From positions 143,951 through 207,950 of the forward strand of contig WRLP01000001.1 in the NCBI GenBank assembly GCA_009777535.1: 64,000 nt of DNA, in the 5' to 3' direction. How positions within the stretch are numbered: the first letter of the stretch is position 1; the number at the start of each line of letters is the position of its first letter. Source of the DNA: Treponema sp. GTDB lineage: Bacteria; Spirochaetota; Spirochaetia; Treponematales; Breznakiellaceae. The notes beneath the pieces were generated by a model that worked only from the letters and a program-made list of their open reading frames with translations, did no database searches and had not been told where the DNA came from. Position numbers and translations under genes: made by a program. This document shows, piece after piece, positions 36,849-45,171 of this stretch.

Positions 36849-36878
36849 CTGTTCGGGAACCGTGGGGTTCTCGAACAG
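36849..36878 (+). other. 13-bp stem-loop between malE and the third amylase
   Basis: Arms 36849-36861 and 36866-36878 (CTGTTCGGGAACC/GGTTCTCGAACAG) pair with one mismatch around a 4-base loop. There is no U-run after it. A 3'-end stabiliser for the malE message would explain high binding-protein expression, as seen in other mal operons. Confidence 0.55.
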
Positions 36879-36921
36879 CCCTCTGAAATAGCTACCGCCA
36901 ATTCTGTGAAATGAGGTAAAC

Positions 36922-38520
36922 ATGTCAGTATACAGGAAAGCAAAAAATATATTCATATTATTCGCTCTTATTGTATTAACAGGCTGCGGATTAAAAGCTG
37001 CGGTAGGTGAATCTGTAACCGAACCTGTTAAAGATAATTATCGTACTTATTATCAGATTTTTGTCGGCGCTTTTTCCGATTCAAATAAAGATGGTATTGG
37101 GGATCTGGGCGGTGTCACAAAACGGCTGGATTACCTGAACGATGGCAGCCCCAATTCGGGAAAGAGTCTTGGTATAGACGGAATATGGTTTTTGCCGGTG
37201 ATGCCCTCGCCAAGCTACCACAAGTATGACGTAACGAATTACCGCGATATTGATCGCCAATACGGAACAATGGCCGATTTTGAAAATCTTATAGCCGAAA
37301 GTAATAAACGCGGTATTGCTGTAATTATAGACCTTGTAATTAATCATACTTCTTCACAGCACCCCTGGTTCGTTAATGCCAGAAATGCCGTAAGAAACGG
37401 AGATTTTGATGATCCCTTCGCCAAATACTATGCGCTGGAAACGGAAATAAGTACAGGAAAAACCTGGCGCAGATTTGAAATATCTCCCGATGGAACACAA
37501 TATTATTACGAAGCAAATTTTGCCGACAATATGCCGGAGCTAGATCTGGATAATCCTGAGGTGCGCCGGGAAATTACAGAAATAGTGCAATTCTGGCTGG
37601 ATAAGGGTGTAGCCGGTTTCAGGCTGGATGCTGTCAAGTATTTTTATCTTGGGGAAGATTCCCGCAACATCCAGTTCTTAAAATGGTTTAACGATGAATG
37701 TAAAAGAATAAAAGATGATGTATATATTGTTGCGGAAAACTGGTCGGGAACTGTCTCTGTCCAGAATTATTATGAGGCTGTCAATTGCTTTGATTTTTCA
37801 ATGTCCGGTTCGGACGGACACATTTATTATACCGCGCAGGGGATTGAGAGTGTTACGGAATTTGTGCAGCATTTAGCGTCTTATCAGAAACAGGTATTGA
37901 ACAAGAATCCGCAGGCAATAATGAATCCCTTTATTTCAAATCATGATATGGACAGGGCTGCCGGTTATTTAAGCGTAGAGGAGTACAGAATGCACATGGC
38001 TGCAAACCTGTATATTCTCTCGTGCGGAAATCCCTTTATTTATTATGGCGAAGAAATCGGCATGAGGGGTTCAAGGGGTTCTGAGCAAACCGATGCAAAC
38101 AGAAGACTTGCAATGCTGTGGGGCGACAGAGATACGGTAAGGGATCCGAGAGGCAGTACATACAATATAAAAAATCAGATAAACGGTACCGTGAAGAGCC
38201 AAATGCGAAAAAATAACAGTCTTGTTAATCATTACAAAAATGTGATAAAGCTGCGTAACGCCAACCCGGAAATAGCGAGGGGCGCAATAGAAGTTTTAGA
38301 TTTTTCACAGTATACCGCTTTCGGCGGGTTCGTTTCAGATTATGAAGGCAGCGTAATCGCGGTATTTCACAATACCGGGGAGAACGATATTACAGTTGAT
38401 TTGGAAAATTATACCGATATCGGTTTTTCTGTTGTCAGGGGATATGCCGGGAAAGGCAAATCCACTCTTAACGGTAATATACTTACTGTTTCCGGTTACA
38501 CGAGTGTTATTCTAAAATGA
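36922..38520 (+). CDS. GH13 alpha-amylase-family lipoprotein (copy 2)
   Basis: 532 residues, lipobox VLTGC (C22). Motifs: DLVINHTS, AGFRLDAVKYF (D235), VYIVAENW (E272) and FISNHDMDR (D342). It is a close paralogue of the product of 23559, alike throughout including the calcium-type loop and the C-terminal beta domain (NTGENDITVDLENYTD), so the operon is flanked by the two copies. GAGGT precedes the ATG. It is the last gene of the starch cluster. Confidence 0.9.
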   Translation: MSVYRKAKNIFILFALIVLTGCGLKAAVGESVTEPVKDNYRTYYQIFVGAFSDSNKDGIGDLGGVTKRLDYLNDGSPNSGKSLGIDGIWFLPVMPSPSYHKYDVTNYRDIDRQYGTMADFENLIAESNKRGIAVIIDLVINHTSSQHPWFVNARNAVRNGDFDDPFAKYYALETEISTGKTWRRFEISPDGTQYYYEANFADNMPELDLDNPEVRREITEIVQFWLDKGVAGFRLDAVKYFYLGEDSRNIQFLKWFNDECKRIKDDVYIVAENWSGTVSVQNYYEAVNCFDFSMSGSDGHIYYTAQGIESVTEFVQHLASYQKQVLNKNPQAIMNPFISNHDMDRAAGYLSVEEYRMHMAANLYILSCGNPFIYYGEEIGMRGSRGSEQTDANRRLAMLWGDRDTVRDPRGSTYNIKNQINGTVKSQMRKNNSLVNHYKNVIKLRNANPEIARGAIEVLDFSQYTAFGGFVSDYEGSVIAVFHNTGENDITVDLENYTDIGFSVVRGYAGKGKSTLNGNILTVSGYTSVILK

Positions 38521-38598
38521 TTTGTTCCTGGTTACGCGACGGCGGTGATAAGAATTCGTGTTGCATTTTTTCCAAAACCATGATAGCATGATTTTGCG

Positions 38599-39633
38599 AT
38601 GAAAAACACTTTGGCGCTTTTTATCCTTTTCCTTCCCATGCTCCTCGCTTCCTGCGGCAGCGCTCCTGTCGATGGATCAGGAAAGGCAAAACCAGATGAG
38701 ACGGTTATCAGCGATGAGCAGATCGATCTTCCTCCCATAGATGCCCAAAAACCGGTTTCGTCTTTCAGGGAAATTTGGGCCTATGTTGTGGCCGGCAGGG
38801 AAGCGGCTCTTACAGGCGGCCTGCCCCTTACCGACATCGGCTACTTCGGAGCGGAAATCGATTCCTATGGCAAGCTGACCGATGTGCCGGCGCGCAGCAG
38901 GATATCTTTTTCCGGCAGGGTTCACTTTGTTGTTGCGTGTAGCAGCCGCTCCTTGTCTCACTTTGTGCTGATGCCCGGCAGTGCGGAGCGCAGAGCCCTT
39001 ATCGCAGATCTTTTGGCAGTAACACGAAATTACGACGGCTTGCAGATAGATTTTGAATATGTCCCTGCCAGGGACGGTCCTGCTTTTATTTCCTTTCTCG
39101 AAGAACTGCGCGCCGGCCTTGGCAACAAAATGTTTACAATAGCCCTTCCTGCGCGCACCAGGAAACTTACAGATGACGTGTACGATTATGAAAAGATTTC
39201 TCCCCTGGTAGACAGGATTCTTGTGATGGCCTACGACGAGCACTGGTCGGGCAGCGCGCCCGGTTCCATCGCCTCACTTTCCTGGTGCCGCCGTGTAGCA
39301 GAATATTCGTTAGGCGCAATCGGCAGTGAAAAACTGATAATGGGGCTGCCCTTTTACGGACGCGCCTGGGGTGACTCAAACCCGTCACGGGCGCTGATTT
39401 ATTCAAGTATCGAAACTTTGATGGGCGAAATGGGAGTAACGGAAATCAGGCGGGAAAACGGCATACCGGTCTTTGATTACGAAATACCGGTAAGAGTCAG
39501 GGTCTACTATGAAGATGAATATTCCCTTTCTGTACGCATGGAAATGTATAAATCGATGGGGGTCAACTCCATCGGTTTTTGGCGTCTTGGACAGGAAACG
39601 CCCGAAGTGTGGAATATACTCAAACTGGAATAG
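38599..39633 (+). CDS. GH18-like glycosidase lipoprotein
   Basis: 344 residues, lipobox LLASC. The DXXDXDXE-like motif YDGLQIDFEYV places the catalytic Glu near residue 152. VDRILVMAYDEHWSG and GLPFYGRAWGD are the other GH18 core blocks. Proportions match the YaaH/YdhD-type GH18 group that acts on peptidoglycan or chitin-like chains. A weak TTGCAT-N17-TAGCAT promoter lies just upstream, so it is probably separate from the starch operon. Confidence 0.82.
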   Translation: MKNTLALFILFLPMLLASCGSAPVDGSGKAKPDETVISDEQIDLPPIDAQKPVSSFREIWAYVVAGREAALTGGLPLTDIGYFGAEIDSYGKLTDVPARSRISFSGRVHFVVACSSRSLSHFVLMPGSAERRALIADLLAVTRNYDGLQIDFEYVPARDGPAFISFLEELRAGLGNKMFTIALPARTRKLTDDVYDYEKISPLVDRILVMAYDEHWSGSAPGSIASLSWCRRVAEYSLGAIGSEKLIMGLPFYGRAWGDSNPSRALIYSSIETLMGEMGVTEIRRENGIPVFDYEIPVRVRVYYEDEYSLSVRMEMYKSMGVNSIGFWRLGQETPEVWNILKLE

Positions 39634-39646
39634 AACGTAATATCCC

Positions 39647-40024
39647 TTAGATATTTCCGCCGGCGATTGCGACAATAAATGCGTTAAAGACGATCAGGCC
39701 GGCTCCAAGCAGGGCGCTTAAAACATAGAGGATAATTGCAGTAATCGAGACTGGAGCGGTACCTTTTATATAATTCCTGGTTATCAGGATTAATGAATGA
39801 AGGGAAAATGCAAACACAAAGAACGACAGAATCCTAAGCGCCCAAAGAAGGAAAAAAAGGGTTTCGTCGGAAAAATCAACGCCGGCCAAATAAATGATCG
39901 AGACGACGAGCGAAAGGACAAGAGATGCAATAAAGCCCCTTTTTACCAAAATCCTTAAAAACTGAAGTGTTGGAGCCGTGGGTTTATCTATGTGGTTATC
40001 ATTTTCCGAGTTGTCCAATTCCAT
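39647..40024 (-). CDS. small inner-membrane protein, unknown function
   Basis: 125 residues with three hydrophobic helices (FIASLVLSLVVSIIYLAGV, ALRILSFFVFAFSLHSLILI, ITAIILYVLSALLGAGLIVF) after a hydrophilic N-terminus. No family recognised. It converges with the GH18 gene and diverges from 40070. Confidence 0.6.
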   Translation of the reverse strand: MELDNSENDNHIDKPTAPTLQFLRILVKRGFIASLVLSLVVSIIYLAGVDFSDETLFFLLWALRILSFFVFAFSLHSLILITRNYIKGTAPVSITAIILYVLSALLGAGLIVFNAFIVAIAGGNI

Positions 40025-40069
40025 TTTTCCCGTTGCTCAAAAGTGGTGTTTCGATTATTATAATACAAT

Positions 40070-40858
40070 ATGAAAAAAGTTTTAATCACCCTGTTGATTT
40101 TATGCATTCTGGGCGGTGTTGTTTTCTTTTTCGGCTGGGCGCAGCTAAAGGTGCCGCCGGGAGCCTACGGCGTTGTAACCTCGAAAACCCATGGTGTAGA
40201 TATGCGTCCGGTACGCACAGGTGAATTCCGCTGGATTTGGTACAAGCTTATTCCGACAAATGTGGTAATTTCAGTCTTCCGCCTGGATCCGGTTAGTTAT
40301 TCAATAGATGTTAAAAATGTCCTGCCGTCCGGAGACAGCTATGCCGCTTTCGCCGGAATTGACGCAGATTTTTCCTGGGAACTAAAGGCCTCGCAGTCTT
40401 TCAGCATCGATCCTGAAAAACTGGTACAGCTTATAGCAGAGCATAATATCAGCAGTCAGGAGGATTTAGCCGCTTATGAGCGGGATTTATCTGCGAAAAT
40501 CGAGGGAGCAATTCTTCGTATTTTTTTGGACGTGGATAACCGGCTTTTAGAGGAAATCCTTGCCGGCACTTCCAACAGTGATATTGAGATCGAAATCGAA
40601 AAGGCTTTCCCGCAAATAAAGAATTTTTCCTTTACGGTAAGGTCTGTACGTTTCCCGGATTTTGCCCTTTACAGCCAGGTTCGCCTTCTGTACGTGGAAT
40701 TTGTAGAAAAACAGCGGGAATATATTTCCATCGCCCTTGGCGAAAAGGCCGAAAAACATATAGATACGCAGCTTCACTTCAGTGAATTGGAGCGTTATGG
40801 GCAGCTGCTGGAAAAGTATCCGGTTTTGCTCGAATACCTTGCCCTTGAAAAAAGGTAG
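40070..40858 (+). CDS. SPFH/Band 7-like membrane-anchored protein
   Basis: 262 residues. One N-terminal helix (VLITLLILCILGGVVFFFGW) is followed by an SPFH-like domain: VPPGAYGVVTSKTHGVDMRPV, then a beta strand set and a long helical part (AAYERDLSAKIEGAILRIFL, VRLLYVEFVEKQREY). The sequence is divergent and lacks the Ala/Glu coiled coil of the paraslipin at 8124. Probably periplasmic-facing; role unknown. Confidence 0.55.
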   Translation: MKKVLITLLILCILGGVVFFFGWAQLKVPPGAYGVVTSKTHGVDMRPVRTGEFRWIWYKLIPTNVVISVFRLDPVSYSIDVKNVLPSGDSYAAFAGIDADFSWELKASQSFSIDPEKLVQLIAEHNISSQEDLAAYERDLSAKIEGAILRIFLDVDNRLLEEILAGTSNSDIEIEIEKAFPQIKNFSFTVRSVRFPDFALYSQVRLLYVEFVEKQREYISIALGEKAEKHIDTQLHFSELERYGQLLEKYPVLLEYLALEKR

Positions 40859-40975
40859 CTTTTTCAAAACAAAGCGGCAGCAGAAACGTATACCCGATAT
40901 ATTTAATAGGGGTGTTTCCTTGCGCAAGGTTTGTTTGTTGTATATTATAAGATAAAGAATTATCAGGAGTTTGGA

Positions 40976-41605
40976 ATGCGAAAGGCCGGGGCTTTTTTTA
41001 TACTGCTTTTTTTTGGATTAGGTTTGCTTTATGCCCAGGAAGAAGATGATGAACCCGATTATGTCGATCCCCCGATTATTTCCGATTGGGATATCTATGT
41101 TCCTGAACTGTATACCTATGGGGATCAGGCTTTTATCATTACCCTTGGCTTAATATTTCCGACAGTCTTTGTAAATGACGGAAAAGTTATCGATCACAAT
41201 TTTTCTCCGCCGGTTGGAGGAACAGGTTCCCTCTCCTATAACTTTTTTTTAAGTCCGAATATATTTTTGGGCGGGGAAATATCGGGTATGTTTAATTCCA
41301 CATTGGGGAATAATACAGTCTTTATGATTCCACTCGGCGTCCGGATGGGTTATCAGTTTATTTTATGGCGTTTTGAATTTCCCCTTACCATGACTCTCGG
41401 CATTAACTGGCACCGTTATCTAAATCTTGGATATTTTGGCTTCTACATGAAGGGCGGGGGTTCGGTGTATTTCAGGCTCAGGCCGGAATGGTCAATCGGA
41501 GTAAACGCAAATTGGTGCTGGTTTCCGGAATGGACGGAAGATCGCAGTAAAAACGTGGACGGAAATATAATGGAACTGACATTTTCAGTCCGTTATCATT
41601 TTTAA
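40976..41605 (+). CDS. small outer-membrane beta-barrel candidate
   Basis: 209 residues from the ATG at 40976 (AGGAG upstream). The signal peptide ends GLLYAQ, then an acidic stretch (EEDDEPDYVDPP), then about eight amphipathic strands (YTYGDQAFIITLGLIF, GSLSYNFFLSPNIFLGGEIS, WSIGVNANWCWFPEW) ending in the C-terminal Phe of SVRYHF. The size and ending fit OmpW-like eight-strand barrels described in treponemes. It is followed after 13 bases by a lipoprotein gene. Confidence 0.65.
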   Translation: MRKAGAFFILLFFGLGLLYAQEEDDEPDYVDPPIISDWDIYVPELYTYGDQAFIITLGLIFPTVFVNDGKVIDHNFSPPVGGTGSLSYNFFLSPNIFLGGEISGMFNSTLGNNTVFMIPLGVRMGYQFILWRFEFPLTMTLGINWHRYLNLGYFGFYMKGGGSVYFRLRPEWSIGVNANWCWFPEWTEDRSKNVDGNIMELTFSVRYHF

Positions 41606-41618
41606 TGCGGGGAAGGAT

Positions 41619-42830
41619 ATGAAAAAAAACCTGTTGTTAAAGCCGGCGCTTCCCCTTCTTGCGCTGATACTTTTTTTATTTTGTGCGTGTAACGAACCTG
41701 TTTTTTATACAATCTCTCAGGAAGTAGCGCCTATTGAACCCAAGATAAGGGGGGGGCCGACAAACTTTACCGTCTGGAATAATTCCCTTTATGTAGCGTC
41801 GGGGAACAAACTCCATTGGTACAAAGAAGGTGTATGGGGAGGGGCAGGCATACGCCAGCCAGGCGGTAAAATTATTATGCTGGCGTCGACAGATAATTAT
41901 TTGTACGCCCTGTGCCTAAGAAAACATGATTCACCCGGATCAGTTGTTGTCAGGCGGATTGGTGTCGGCGAAGCTTTATGGACGGAGTTGACAAACGTGC
42001 CCGGCCATAATGTTATGCAATCCATTTATGCGCCAGATCCCAGTGCTGCAGAACCTGTTCTTTTTATAGGGGCGGGAAATAATCCTCCGTACACAATATT
42101 ATCTTTGAATGAAAATACGTCGGGAATGGAAATACTTGTCTCCGATTCAGGAGAGTTAAGCGGAGCAGCCTGGAATGGAACAGATTTTTATTTGTCGACC
42201 AAGAGTAATTATGTTTATGGAGTGCCGAAAACTTTTTTTGACGATCCTTCTGTTGGTTCAATAAATGTTTTTACAGGTGATGTAACCAGAGGGTTTGCCG
42301 GAATTATCAATCTGCCGGGAAATAAAATTATTGCCATTGACAGGGGCGGTAATGTTTATGGCATCGGCGCGGGGGGAATAGACGATAACAGAATAGCTAC
42401 GCTTGACGGCCTGGCCTCCGGCGCACTGGCAATTTGGGAAGATCCAATTACAAGGGAAAAAATTCTTCTGGCGGGGAGAATAGGTTCGCTTTTATACAGT
42501 GCATATTCAGGCTACACTTATGGCTATCAGGAACTGGAACTTGATGAGTTTTCCGCAGATGGCATTAAAGATGGAGCCTCGTTCCGTGAGCCCGGCAGGC
42601 TTTCTCCAAGCAGTGTCAGCGACGGCGGTAATGAGCGTTATAAATCTTCCATTGGTAAAAATCCGGTTAACCATATTTTCCAGACACCTGAATCTGTGGA
42701 TCCGATCCGGTTCGACACGAACGGCGCCAGAGTAATCGGCGGAATGCGCCTTTTTGCTTCTACACAAAAAAACGGTATTTGGTCATACCGTGTACGCGAC
42801 GGGACGCCCCAGTGGAATGCCGAAGACTAG
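41619..42830 (+). CDS. lipoprotein with propeller-like repeats, unknown function
   Basis: 403 residues, lipobox FLFCAC. The mature part has recurring blade-like segments (NFTVWNNSLYVASGNKLHWY, MLASTDNYLYALCLR, GAAWNGTDFYLSTKSNYVYG, IIAIDRGGNVYGIG), suggesting a beta-propeller. It ends just upstream of rarA (20 bases). It may form a pair with the small barrel before it. No enzymatic motif seen. Confidence 0.55.
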   Translation: MKKNLLLKPALPLLALILFLFCACNEPVFYTISQEVAPIEPKIRGGPTNFTVWNNSLYVASGNKLHWYKEGVWGGAGIRQPGGKIIMLASTDNYLYALCLRKHDSPGSVVVRRIGVGEALWTELTNVPGHNVMQSIYAPDPSAAEPVLFIGAGNNPPYTILSLNENTSGMEILVSDSGELSGAAWNGTDFYLSTKSNYVYGVPKTFFDDPSVGSINVFTGDVTRGFAGIINLPGNKIIAIDRGGNVYGIGAGGIDDNRIATLDGLASGALAIWEDPITREKILLAGRIGSLLYSAYSGYTYGYQELELDEFSADGIKDGASFREPGRLSPSSVSDGGNERYKSSIGKNPVNHIFQTPESVDPIRFDTNGARVIGGMRLFASTQKNGIWSYRVRDGTPQWNAED

Positions 42831-42850
42831 AAGAAATTGCATAATGTCTT

Positions 42851-45082
42851 ATGGAAGAATTGTTTGCCGCGAAAAATGAGGGTATGAGTCCCCTTGCCGA
42901 CAGAATGCGCCCCCGCACTCTGGAAGATATTATCGGCCAGGATCATATTGTAGGGCATGGCAGGCTTCTTCGCAGGGCTATCCAGGCCGACAGGCTTTCT
43001 TCGATAATATTTTACGGCCCGCCGGGTACGGGTAAAACCTCACTGGCCGCTGTTATAGCCAATACAACAAGGGCGGCCTTTGAAAACCTTAATGCAGTGC
43101 TTGCCGGTGTAAAAGACATACGCAGTGTTATAGATCGCGCCGACGAGCGTTACAGACTCTATTCCAAACGTACAATCCTTTTTGTAGACGAAGTACACCG
43201 CTGGAACAAAGCGCAGCAGGACGCGCTTCTTCCCTGGGTGGAAAACGGCACGGTTATTCTCGTCGGCGCCACTACGGAAAACCCTTTTTTCGAGGTAAAC
43301 CGCGCCCTGGTCAGCCGAAGCCGCATCTTTCAGTTAAAGCCCCTGGGCAGGGAGGAACTGACAGAAACCGCCCGCCGCGCCATCGCGGATATACGTGGTT
43401 ACGGAAAATGGAAAGTATCCTTTGAAGATGGCGCCCTTGAACACCTTGTCGAGGTAGCGGGGGGCGATGCGCGCAGCCTGTTAAACGCAATGGAACTGGC
43501 TGTTGAAACGAGTCCGCTTCCGGAAGGAGGGAGCTGGCCCCCGCCCGATGGCGCGGCAATTATCGTTTCCATGGAAGCGGCCGAGGAAAGTATTCAGAAG
43601 CGGGCACTGCTGTACGACCGTGACGGGGACTATCACTTTGATACTATCAGCGCTTTTATTAAAAGCGTCCGGGGAAGCGATCCCGATGCTGCCCTGTACT
43701 GGCTGGCAAAGATGGTTCGCGCCGGCGAGGATCCCAGTTTTATTTTCAGGCGGATGATCATTCTTGCCAGCGAAGATGTCGGTCTGGCCGACCCTCTGGC
43801 GCTTTCGGTGGTTATTTCCTGTGCCGAAGCTTTCGATCGTATAGGCTTCCCCGAAGGGAATTTTCCCCTTGCCCATGCCTGCCTTTACCTCGCGACAGCG
43901 CCGAAATCGAACACAACAATGGCTTTTTTTGATGCGCTGAAAGAGGTTAACAGGGAGGATGCGGAGGTTCCTGCCCATCTTAGGGACGCAAGCCGCGATG
44001 CCGAAGGTTTCGGCCACGGCGAGGGTTATGTTTACCCTCATGCGTACAGGGATCACTGGGCAGCCCAGCAGTATCTTCCCTCAGCGCTGAGGGGCAGGAC
44101 TTTTTATACGCCTTCCACCATCGGTTACGAGGGAAAAATCAGGGAAGATTTTTTACAGAAAAGAGAATTGCAGGCGGCGATTGTTCTTGGCGGGGATTCT
44201 TCCCAGTCGGGAGAATTTCTTACCTGGTCGGCCTCGGCAAAGGGAAGGGAGGGCTGGTTCAAGCGCCTGGAATCGGGGCGCTCAAACCTTTTACTTAGAG
44301 ACAGAGATGCGATATTTAACGCTGTAAATCCGTCCAGGCATGACCGTGTGCTTATCCCGCTGGCAAATGACGGCTTACTGCTCTGGGAGAGCATGCGCCG
44401 CTGTCCTGAGGGCCTGAGCGCCGCTCTGGTGAGCAGCCAGGAAGCCAGGGATACACTGATCAAGTTTGCTTCGGTACTCGACATTGTAGAAAAACCGGAA
44501 ATCGCTGTTACGGAGGAAATTCTCCCTATAGAACAACAGGCCGACGAGTGGTTTTCTTCCCCTCAATTTGAACATATTCTGATTCGCTGTGCCAGGCCGG
44601 CTGTTCAGCCGAAACAACTTGCCGTATCGGCAAAACCGCTTTTGGTGAAGGATGGGAACCTGATACTCCTTACTTCCCCGCCAATACTCGGTGAACGCAT
44701 ATCCCGTGTGCTTTTGGAAGAGTGCGGGGGCAGTGCGGAGCTTGCCGGCCGGCTTCGGCAGGCCGAGGACGCTTTTTTTAAGGGCGGTGCGGGTGTCGAA
44801 ATAGCGGGTGCTGCATGGGACAGCGGCGGGGTAAGGGCTGCATTTGAGGAGCAGGGCTTTGTGGTTAATACCGAAACCCTTGATCAGGGAGAGGAAAGGC
44901 TGATAAATGAAAAGGACCTGGCCAGTTGGTTTGACACAGACCATTCGCGATGGGGCGCTTTTATGGGCGGCAACCTGGAAAAAAGCGATTTTTCAGCGAT
45001 AAGGGAAGCCCTTACCATTAGAATCCAAAAAGGCCCCGTTCTATGGCGCTGGAAAAGCCTGTTTTTAACAGCAAAAAAATAA
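42851..45082 (+). CDS. rarA: RarA/MgsA AAA+ ATPase fused to a methyltransferase-like C-terminal domain
   Basis: 743 residues. Residues 1-440 are RarA: RPRTLEDIIGQDHIVG, Walker A GPPGTGKTS, Walker B LFVDEVHRW, sensor 1 VGATTENPFFEVN, and the C-terminal tetramerisation block (EDVGLADPLAL, HAYRDHWAAQQYLP). RarA acts at stalled replication forks. The additional ~300 residues resemble the second half of the known RarA/unknown-domain fusions of cyanobacteria and spirochetes, with methyltransferase-like strands (DRVLIPLANDGLLLWESMRR). No clear SAM motif is seen, so catalysis is unproven. Confidence 0.88.
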   Translation: MEELFAAKNEGMSPLADRMRPRTLEDIIGQDHIVGHGRLLRRAIQADRLSSIIFYGPPGTGKTSLAAVIANTTRAAFENLNAVLAGVKDIRSVIDRADERYRLYSKRTILFVDEVHRWNKAQQDALLPWVENGTVILVGATTENPFFEVNRALVSRSRIFQLKPLGREELTETARRAIADIRGYGKWKVSFEDGALEHLVEVAGGDARSLLNAMELAVETSPLPEGGSWPPPDGAAIIVSMEAAEESIQKRALLYDRDGDYHFDTISAFIKSVRGSDPDAALYWLAKMVRAGEDPSFIFRRMIILASEDVGLADPLALSVVISCAEAFDRIGFPEGNFPLAHACLYLATAPKSNTTMAFFDALKEVNREDAEVPAHLRDASRDAEGFGHGEGYVYPHAYRDHWAAQQYLPSALRGRTFYTPSTIGYEGKIREDFLQKRELQAAIVLGGDSSQSGEFLTWSASAKGREGWFKRLESGRSNLLLRDRDAIFNAVNPSRHDRVLIPLANDGLLLWESMRRCPEGLSAALVSSQEARDTLIKFASVLDIVEKPEIAVTEEILPIEQQADEWFSSPQFEHILIRCARPAVQPKQLAVSAKPLLVKDGNLILLTSPPILGERISRVLLEECGGSAELAGRLRQAEDAFFKGGAGVEIAGAAWDSGGVRAAFEEQGFVVNTETLDQGEERLINEKDLASWFDTDHSRWGAFMGGNLEKSDFSAIREALTIRIQKGPVLWRWKSLFLTAKK

Positions 45083-45115
45083 AAAAACCCCCGCGAAACC
45101 AGGGTTTCACGGGGG
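45073..45115 (-). terminator. rho-independent terminator for the GH43 gene cluster end
   Basis: Arms 45088-45100 and 45103-45115 pair over 13 positions (one mismatch) with a two-base loop in sequence. On the - strand a T-run (complement of the A-run 45072-45087) follows, as needed to end the 45172 transcript; it can also stop rarA read-through. Confidence 0.8.
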
Positions 45116-45171
45116 CTGTTACAGCGCCTACTAGCCGTAACCGTTAGACGTTATACTGCGGCTGTCCGCTG

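Noticed and set aside
38677..39243. 188-residue - strand frame inside the GH18-like gene
   Set aside because: It is antisense to a gene with clear catalytic motifs and has no domain.
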